Below, piece by piece: positions 13,950-18,427 of a stretch of DNA of 18,427 nt. Location: assembly GCA_964491485.1 (NCBI GenBank), contig CAZBGV010000072.1, positions 1-18,427 on the forward strand, in the 5' to 3' direction. Position 1 is the stretch's first letter; the number at the start of each line of letters is the position of its first letter. The position numbers and the translations under genes were made by a program. The notes beneath the pieces are model-generated. The model worked only from the letters and a program-made list of their open reading frames with translations. It did not search any database and was not told the DNA's origin. The DNA comes from IDS-8 sp964491485. Lineage in GTDB: Bacteria > Pseudomonadota > Gammaproteobacteria > Steroidobacterales > Woeseiaceae.

Positions 13950-14010
13950 GCGCATCATTCATGCACGGCTCCTCAACGCGACCTGCCGCAAACGTTCATG
14001 AATGATGCGC
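13950..14010. repeat. Inverted-repeat element D, short form
   Basis: GCGCATCATTCATG (13950-13963) and CATGAATGATGCGC (13997-14010) are exact reverse complements 33 bp apart. The inner sequence CCGCAAACGTTCATGAATGA links it to both element A (CCGCAAACGTGCGTGAACGA) and element C. It appears to be the same family as the 193-bp element without the large middle. Its right arm holds two overlapping-frame candidate ATGs upstream of ubiA. Confidence 0.75.
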
Positions 14011-14034
14011 GGCTCGGGGACGAGAATCAGGGCA

Positions 14035-14940
14035 ATGGCTAGAAACGCGGCGCAGCTGAGAACCCGTCCCGGTATCGGGACGCAGCTGAAGAACTACGTC
14101 GAGCTGATGCGCCTCGATCGCCCGATCGGCATCTGGCTGCTCCTGTGGCCGACGCTCTGGGCGCTGTGGCTGGCAGGCGAGGGTCGCCCCGACGGCGGGC
14201 TGTTCCTCGTGTTCGTCACCGGCGTCGTGGTGATGCGCTCCGCGGGCTGCGTGCTGAACGACCTGGTGGACCGCGGGATCGACCCTTACGTCGAGCGCAC
14301 GCGGGGGCGGCCGCTCGCGACGGGCGCCGTCGCTCCGTCGGAGGCGCTGACCCTGTTCGTCGCGCTGTCGCTGATCGCGGTGGGGCTGGCGGCCATGCTG
14401 AACCGGCCGGCGCAGCTGCTGGCGGTCGTGGCGGCCGGGCTCACGGTGCTGTACCCGTTCGTGAAGCGGGTGCTGTCGATTCCGCAGCTCGTGCTGGGCG
14501 CGGCATTCGGCTGGGCGGTGCCGATGGCGTTCGCGGCGCAAACCGGCCAGACGGGGCAGCTCGCGTGGCTCACGTTCGCGGCGGCGCTGGTGTGGGCGGT
14601 GATCTACGACACGTTCTACGCGATGGTGGATCGCGACGACGATCGGCGCATCGGCGTCAAGTCGACGGCGATCCTGTTCGGCGAAGCCGACCTGTTCGTG
14701 GTCGGCGGCCTGCAGGTGCTGATGCTGTTCGCGCTGTTCCTGATGGGGCGCATGGCAGAGCTCGGCGCCTGGTATTTCGGGGCCGTGGCGATCGCCGCGC
14801 TGCTCATGGTGTATCACCTGTGGCTCGCGCGCGAGCGGCGGCCGGAAGGCTGCTTCCGGGCCTTCCTGCACAACCACTACATCGGTCTCACGGTATTCGC
14901 CGGGATCCTGCTCGACTACACCTTCCGCGCGCCCGGCTGA
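14035..14940 (+). CDS. ubiA: 4-hydroxybenzoate polyprenyltransferase
   Basis: This 301-aa integral inner-membrane prenyltransferase attaches the polyprenyl tail to 4-hydroxybenzoate in ubiquinone synthesis. The first Asp-rich motif is NDLVDRGID (75-83) followed by RTRGRPL. The second is YDTFYAMVDRDDD (191-203) with RIGVKSTAILFG. Several hydrophobic helices are evident, for example ALTLFVALSLIAVGLAAML and LLAVVAAGLTVLYPF. I prefer ATG 14035 (MARNAAQL), preceded by CAGGG, over the ATG at 14002, which lies inside the inverted repeat and adds 11 unlikely residues. The 3' end overlaps the convergent comF gene by 25 bp. UbiA fits the ubiquinol-fed aerobic respiration of such organisms. The neighbouring chorismate lyase gene ubiC, often adjacent elsewhere, is absent. 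Confidence 0.95.
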   Translation: MARNAAQLRTRPGIGTQLKNYVELMRLDRPIGIWLLLWPTLWALWLAGEGRPDGGLFLVFVTGVVVMRSAGCVLNDLVDRGIDPYVERTRGRPLATGAVAPSEALTLFVALSLIAVGLAAMLNRPAQLLAVVAAGLTVLYPFVKRVLSIPQLVLGAAFGWAVPMAFAAQTGQTGQLAWLTFAAALVWAVIYDTFYAMVDRDDDRRIGVKSTAILFGEADLFVVGGLQVLMLFALFLMGRMAELGAWYFGAVAIAALLMVYHLWLARERRPEGCFRAFLHNHYIGLTVFAGILLDYTFRAPG

Positions 14941-15650
14941 GCGGCCCGCGCCACCGTCAGCACGCCGACGTCGTCCGCCCCGGCGGCGAGCAGCGCCCGG
15001 GCGAGCTGCCGGCAGGTCTCGCCGGTCGTCATGACGTCGTCGACGATGAGCGGATGCCGGCCATCGAGCCTCGCCGTGACGGCGAACGCGCGCGCGAGGT
15101 TCCGGCGGCGCTCGCTCGCGGGCAGCCCGCTCTGCGGCCGCGTGCGCCGCACCCGCCGCGCCGTGGCGAGCACCGGCAGGTCGAGCGCGCGGCCGAGCGG
15201 CTTCGCGAGCTCGTAAGCCTGGTTGAAGCCGCGCAACGCGTGGCGCAGCGGATGCAGCGGCACGGGCACGAGCGCGTCGGCGTCGGGGAACGCCGCGCGC
15301 GCCACCGGCAGCAGCAGGGCGGCAAAGGCGGGCGCGTAGTGCAGGCGGCGGTGGAATTTCAGGGCCTTGAGCGCGGCGTCCACCGGGAAGCCGTAGTGGA
15401 ACACGGCGCGCGCCGCATGAAACGGCGGGGCGCGCCGCTGGCACGCGCCGCAGGTCGCTCCCGGCGGCAGCGCGGACGGCAGCGGCTCCGCGCAGCGCGG
15501 GCACGCGAGATGCAGGCGCGGCAGGTCGGCACGGCATCCGGTGCACACGAAACCGTCTGCCACGCCCGTGCCGCAGAACGCGCACTGGCCGGGGAAGGCG
15601 GCCGCAACCAGCGCGCGCAGCGCGGCGCTCGCGAGTCGACGCGTCGGCAT
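14916..15650 (-). CDS. comF: ComF family phosphoribosyltransferase-like protein
   Basis: 244 aa from ATG 15650 (MPTRRLASAAL); the frame is open another 102 codons upstream, but that part is antisense to bioC and non-conserved. The N-terminus has two Cys pairs-of-pairs: Cys23/Cys26/Cys36/Cys39 and Cys50/Cys53/Cys67/Cys70, an expected zinc module. The C-terminal half is a type I phosphoribosyltransferase fold with the PRPP loop LIVDDVMTTGET (201-212) and the ComF signature GFNQAYELAK (141-150). Relatives are needed for DNA uptake in naturally competent bacteria (ComFC/GntX), though their biochemical reaction is poorly defined. Divergent placement against a bio gene is common in Gammaproteobacteria. 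It ends by overlapping ubiA tail-to-tail. Confidence 0.92.
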   Translation of the reverse strand: MPTRRLASAALRALVAAAFPGQCAFCGTGVADGFVCTGCRADLPRLHLACPRCAEPLPSALPPGATCGACQRRAPPFHAARAVFHYGFPVDAALKALKFHRRLHYAPAFAALLLPVARAAFPDADALVPVPLHPLRHALRGFNQAYELAKPLGRALDLPVLATARRVRRTRPQSGLPASERRRNLARAFAVTARLDGRHPLIVDDVMTTGETCRQLARALLAAGADDVGVLTVARAAQPGARKV

Positions 15651-15796
15651 CCCGGCAGCGTGCCACGCGCGCGCGCGGCGGCACGCCGGCGAAATCGCGC
15701 GGAATCGCCCGATTTGCCACGCGTGGCGCGATTTGCCCTGGCGCGCCCCGGGCGCCGAGAATGCCGGGCACGACGCGCCCCCGACACCAACCGTCC

Positions 15797-16669
15797 ATGA
15801 CACCGCAGCCGGACAAGAAACCGCTTTTCGACGAGCGCAGCGTGCAGCGCCGCTTCGATCGCGCGGCGGCGCACTTCGACGACGCGGATTTCGTGCACCG
15901 GCATGCCGCGGCCGGGCTGTTCGAGCGCCTCGCGCCCATGCGGCTCGCGCCGGCACTCGTCATCGACGTCGGTGCGGCCACGGGCGGCACCAGCCGCGAG
16001 CTCGCGCGGCGCTACCGGAAGGCCCGCGTCCTGAGCCTCGATGTGTCGCGCGCGATGCTCGCGCGGGCCCGCTCGCGGCACTCGCGCTTCGCACGCATTC
16101 GCGAGATCCAGGCAGAGCCGATGCGCCTGCCCCTCGCCGAGGGCTCGGTCGATCTCGTGTTCACGAACCTGTACCTGCCGTGGAGCGGCGATCCGCCGCG
16201 CTTTTTCGGCGAGGTGCGCCGCGTGCTGCGCAAGGAGGGGCTGTTCGCGTTCTCCACGCTCGGCCCCGACAGCCTGCGCGAGCTGCGCGAGGCCTGGGAC
16301 GCGGCCGGCGGCGGCGCCCATGTGAACCCCTTCCCCGACATGCACGACGTCGGCGACGCGATGCTGCACGCGGGCCTCGGCGACCCCGTGCTCGACGTCG
16401 AGCGGCTGTCCGTGCACTGGGCCGACAGCGGAGCGCTGTTTCGCGACCTGACCGCGGCCGGTGCCCGCAACAGCCTCGCAGAGCGGCGCGCCAGCCTCAC
16501 GGGCAAGCAGCGCTTTGCGGCGATGCGCGAGCGGCTCGAGGCACGCCTCGCCGCCGCCGCGGCGTCGTTCGAAATCGTTTTCGGCCACGCGTGGGGCACC
16601 GGACCGCTTCCGGCGCGCCGGGAATACCGGTTCGAGATCCCCGCCGCCGGACGCCGCCCGCAGCGTTGA
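15797..16669 (+). CDS. bioC: BioC-type malonyl-ACP O-methyltransferase
   Basis: 290 aa from ATG 15797; an upstream in-frame ATG at 15761 adds twelve residues without support. The N-terminal LFDERSVQRRFDRAAAHFD is the typical BioC lead-in. A SAM-binding motif I follows, VIDVGAATGGTSREL (55-69), with an acidic LSLDVSR (79-85). Then come FFGEVRRVLRKEGLFAFSTLGPDSLRELREAW (in two parts) and HVNPFPDMHDVGDAM, which is highly characteristic of gammaproteobacterial BioC, and a C-terminal FEIVFGHAWGTGP. BioC methylates malonyl-ACP to disguise it for pimeloyl synthesis in biotin formation. Odd points are the central Gly of the usual GxGxG replaced by Ala, and the absence of bioF, bioH or bioD nearby. 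A BioC-like methyltransferase of other function remains possible. Confidence 0.8.
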   Translation: MTPQPDKKPLFDERSVQRRFDRAAAHFDDADFVHRHAAAGLFERLAPMRLAPALVIDVGAATGGTSRELARRYRKARVLSLDVSRAMLARARSRHSRFARIREIQAEPMRLPLAEGSVDLVFTNLYLPWSGDPPRFFGEVRRVLRKEGLFAFSTLGPDSLRELREAWDAAGGGAHVNPFPDMHDVGDAMLHAGLGDPVLDVERLSVHWADSGALFRDLTAAGARNSLAERRASLTGKQRFAAMRERLEARLAAAAASFEIVFGHAWGTGPLPARREYRFEIPAAGRRPQR

Positions 16670-17060
16670 GAACCGTTCACGATGCGCTCCGTAAATGCAT
16701 GATCGCGATAGTTTCGAGCGAATCGACGACGCGGGGCGCGGTTTGCATGGAATGGTTCTATTCAGTACACTTCGCTCGCTTTTGACCGGCGTGCGCCATC
16801 AGGGCCGCGAACCCGGAGCCTGCATGCAGGCAGGGATGTCGAGCCGCCATGGGCGCAACTCGTGTTTTGGTCAGCGGCATTCCGATTCGAAACCCTGAAA
16901 CGCCACGATGTTCGGCCGGGAGACGAATTCCGCGGCTGATTCAGCACGCCCGGGCAAGAAGCGGCAGGTGAGCTGTGCTCATGATTGTTGGTGACCGGTG
17001 TCGCGGAGCCTCGGGGAGAGGCCCCCACGGATCGACGACGGCCCGCAGGGTAAGAAATCG
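16670..17060. other. bioC-coxB intergenic region (391 bp leader)
   Basis: I support no gene here. A 67-codon open frame at 16695-16898 has no ribosome-binding site, no recognisable motif and ordinary intergenic composition. The stretch contains a predicted promoter (16743-16771), a perfect 12-bp palindrome CCTGCATGCAGG (16819-16830) and, just after it, GGATGTCGAGCC (16834-16845). That last motif matches 11255-11266 in element C at 11 of 12 bases. The predicted 5' leader of coxB, about 280 nt, is long enough for regulatory RNA structure, but no known riboswitch class is recognisable. Confidence 0.6.
16743..16771 (+). promoter_or_regulatory. Predicted sigma-70 promoter for the cox operon
   Basis: TTGCAT (16743-16748) and TACACT (16766-16771) are spaced by exactly 17 bp, in a locally AT-richer stretch. 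It is the best match in the gap between bioC and coxB. Transcription would begin near 16778, about 280 bp before the coxB ATG. Confidence 0.45.
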
Positions 17061-17939
17061 ATGACACGAAAACTGTTGCTGGGTCTGCCGCTCTCGCTGG
17101 TAGCCGGTACCGCGTCCGCGGACTGGGCTGTCAACATGCCCAGGGGCATCTCCGAGATGAGCGAGCAGACCTACCGCCTGCACATGAACGTGTTCTGGTG
17201 GTGCGTGGCGATCGGCATCGTCGTGTTCGGCGTGATGATCTACACGATGTTCAAGCATCGCCGGTCGCGCGGGCACCAGGCGGCGCAGTTCCACCACAAC
17301 ACCAAGGTGGAGGTGGTCTGGACCGCGATACCGGTCCTCATCCTCCTGATCATGGCCGTGCCCGCGGCGGAAACCCTGGTCGAGCTCGAATACAACCAGA
17401 ACCCCGACCTGACCCTGGTCGTCACCGGTTACCAGTGGCGCTGGCACTACGAGTATCCCGACCAGGAAGTCTCGTTCTTCAGCAGCCTCGCGACCAGGAG
17501 CCAGCAGGCGCGCTGGAAAAACTCGGGTGTCGATCCGTACACGGTCGACAATTACCTGCTGGAAGTGGACAACCCGGTGGTCGTGCCGAAAGGCGCCAAG
17601 GTTCGCGTCCTGATCACCTCGAAGGACGTGATCCATGCCTGGTGGGTGCCGGCGCTCGCGATCAAGAAGGACGCCATTCCCGGATTCATGAACGCCGTCT
17701 GGTTCCGCGCCGAGGAAACCGGCACGTATCGCGGACAATGCGCGGAGCTCTGCGGCATGGACCACGGCTACATGCCGATCGTGGTGGAGGTCGTGGAGCC
17801 CGAGGCTTTCCAGGCCTGGGTGGAAGCGCAGAAGGGCGGCGCGCAGCCGGTCGCGGCCGCCGGCGCGGGAGCGCGCGAAGCGCGCAACGACACTGCCGTA
17901 GGAGCGCGCATCGCGCGCGAGCAAACCGCCGGAGAGTAA
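17061..17939 (+). CDS. coxB: Cytochrome c oxidase subunit II (CuA subunit)
   Basis: 292 aa from ATG 17061 after AGGGTAA; a longer frame from 16998 is rejected because the signal peptide MTRKLLLGLPLSLVAGTASA (1-20) begins at this ATG. Two transmembrane helices (about 43-62 and 86-105) precede a periplasmic cupredoxin domain. CuA ligands are complete: His192 (DVIHAWW), then Cys227, Glu229, Cys231, His235 and Met238 in GQCAELCGMDHGYM. YQWRWHYEYP (124-133) is the aromatic electron-entry region. No C-terminal cytochrome c domain is present, so this is aa3-type rather than caa3. The last codons (about 269-287) are encoded by two REP palindromes, giving a tail GAREARNDTAVGARIARE with no counterpart I recognise. 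coxA follows after seven bases. Confidence 0.96.
   Translation: MTRKLLLGLPLSLVAGTASADWAVNMPRGISEMSEQTYRLHMNVFWWCVAIGIVVFGVMIYTMFKHRRSRGHQAAQFHHNTKVEVVWTAIPVLILLIMAVPAAETLVELEYNQNPDLTLVVTGYQWRWHYEYPDQEVSFFSSLATRSQQARWKNSGVDPYTVDNYLLEVDNPVVVPKGAKVRVLITSKDVIHAWWVPALAIKKDAIPGFMNAVWFRAEETGTYRGQCAELCGMDHGYMPIVVEVVEPEAFQAWVEAQKGGAQPVAAAGAGAREARNDTAVGARIAREQTAGE
17865..17920 (+). repeat. Two REP palindromes inside the 3' end of coxB
   Basis: The second palindrome, 17898-17920, has GTAGGA, then stem GCGCGC/GCGCGC around loop ATC, then GA. The first, 17865-17890, has GCGGGA, then GCGCGC/GCGCGC around loop GAA, then AACGA. Both have the architecture of the intergenic REPs (head, 6-bp stem, 3-nt loop) with a different stem sequence, and lie seven bases apart in the coding frame. 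Confidence 0.7.
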
Positions 17940-17946
17940 GCAAGAG

Positions 17947-18427
17947 ATGACCACTGCTGTGGCAGACGCCCACGCCGCCGCCCACGCCGGCGAGCACCAT
18001 GGGCCGCAGAAAGGCTGGCGCCGCTGGGTGTTCGCGACGAATCACAAGGACATCGGGACCATGTACCTGGTGTTCAGCCTCACCATGTTCTTCGTCGGCG
18101 GGACACTCGCCCTCGTCATCCGCACGGAGCTGTTCCAGCCCGGCCTGCAGTTCGTCAACCCGGCGTTCTTCAACCAGCTGACGACCATGCACGCGCTGAT
18201 CATGATCTTCGGCGCCGTGATGCCGTCGATGGTCGGGCTCGCGAACTGGATGGTGCCGCTGCAGATCGGCGCGCCGGACATGGCGCTGCCGCGCATGAAC
18301 AACTGGTCGTTCTGGATCCTGCCGTTCGCCTTCACCCTGCTGCTGGCCACGTTCTTCGTGCCCGGCGGCGCGCCGGCCGGCGGCTGGACCATGTACCCGC
18401 CGCTGATGCTGCAGGGCGGCGCCAACG
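17947..18427 (+). CDS. coxA: Cytochrome c oxidase subunit I, N-terminal part (runs off the window end)
   Basis: The first 160 codons of the catalytic haem-copper subunit. A His/Ala-rich hydrophilic start (MTTAVADAHAAAHAGEHHG) leads into WVFATNHKDIGTMYLVFS, a hallmark of subunit I. NQLTTMHALIMIFGAVMP carries His82, the expected low-spin haem a ligand. ANWMVPLQIGAPDMALPRMN is the next signature (starting Ala99), and the PGGAP/GGWTMYPPL block closes the fragment. The CuB and haem a3 ligands and the Tyr-His crosslink lie downstream. The start ATG 17947 is seven bases after the coxB stop; GGAGAG in the coxB end may serve as ribosome-binding site. coxB-coxA order is usual; cox11 and coxC would be expected next. 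Confidence 0.97.
   Translation, partial: MTTAVADAHAAAHAGEHHGPQKGWRRWVFATNHKDIGTMYLVFSLTMFFVGGTLALVIRTELFQPGLQFVNPAFFNQLTTMHALIMIFGAVMPSMVGLANWMVPLQIGAPDMALPRMNNWSFWILPFAFTLLLATFFVPGGAPAGGWTMYPPLMLQGGAN

Noticed and set aside
16695..16898. 67-codon open frame upstream of coxB
   Set aside because: No ribosome-binding site, no motif, and it overlaps the predicted cox promoter.
16998..17060. N-terminal extension of coxB from an ATG-like start at 16998
   Set aside because: It would place 21 hydrophilic residues before a clear signal peptide that begins at 17061.

Overview
This window is chromosomal DNA from a gammaproteobacterium of very high G+C (roughly 68-70% by eye). I infer the lineage from gene order and protein character. 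The blocks gmk-rpoZ-spoT, ridA-recG and rph-rdgB-hemW, a divergent comF/bioC pair and coxB-coxA are all typical of Gammaproteobacteria. The genus cannot be named; a Chromatiales/Nevskiales/Xanthomonadales-like lineage is plausible. Almost all coding sequence is housekeeping. No prophage, integrase, toxin-antitoxin, CRISPR-Cas or biosynthetic cluster is present. Several genes start with GTG or TTG (rph, hemW, gmk, ridA, recG).

Layout. 3-272 (+) is the C-terminus of a class A penicillin-binding protein (PBP1A), joined by a one-base stop/start overlap to a 203-aa conserved protein with a degenerate nucleotidyltransferase-like motif. 884-1295 is a tail-to-tail gap filled with palindromic repeats. 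1296-2930 (-) holds gltA and rpmE. 2931-3273 is an AT-rich island with three DnaA boxes. 3274-6565 (-) is a compact operon, PP2C phosphatase - rph - rdgB - hemW. Divergent from it on the + strand are yicC and gmk, then, after a second repeat cluster, rpoZ and spoT. A 193-bp inverted-repeat element separates spoT from ridA and recG, and a smaller relative lies between recG and ubiA. comF (-) overlaps the end of ubiA and is divergent from a bioC-type methyltransferase. The window ends with coxB and the start of coxA, behind a 391-bp leader with a good sigma-70-like promoter.

Function. gltA and coxBA belong to the TCA cycle and aerobic respiration, and ubiA supplies ubiquinone. rph, yicC, gmk, rpoZ and spoT link RNA processing, GTP supply, RNA polymerase and (p)ppGpp. 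rdgB cleans non-canonical purines from the nucleotide pool, recG handles stalled forks, and hemW handles haem.

The non-routine content lies between the genes. (1) There is a family of GTAG-headed REP palindromes: nine copies in two clusters, plus two of a second subtype forming the last codons of coxB. (2) A second inverted-repeat family, with ends related to CGTTCATGAATGATGCGC, is mosaic with the REPs. (3) The DnaA-box island between rpmE and hemW is a candidate replication origin or DnaA-binding region. These three are the best candidates for follow-up; none is proven by the sequence alone.
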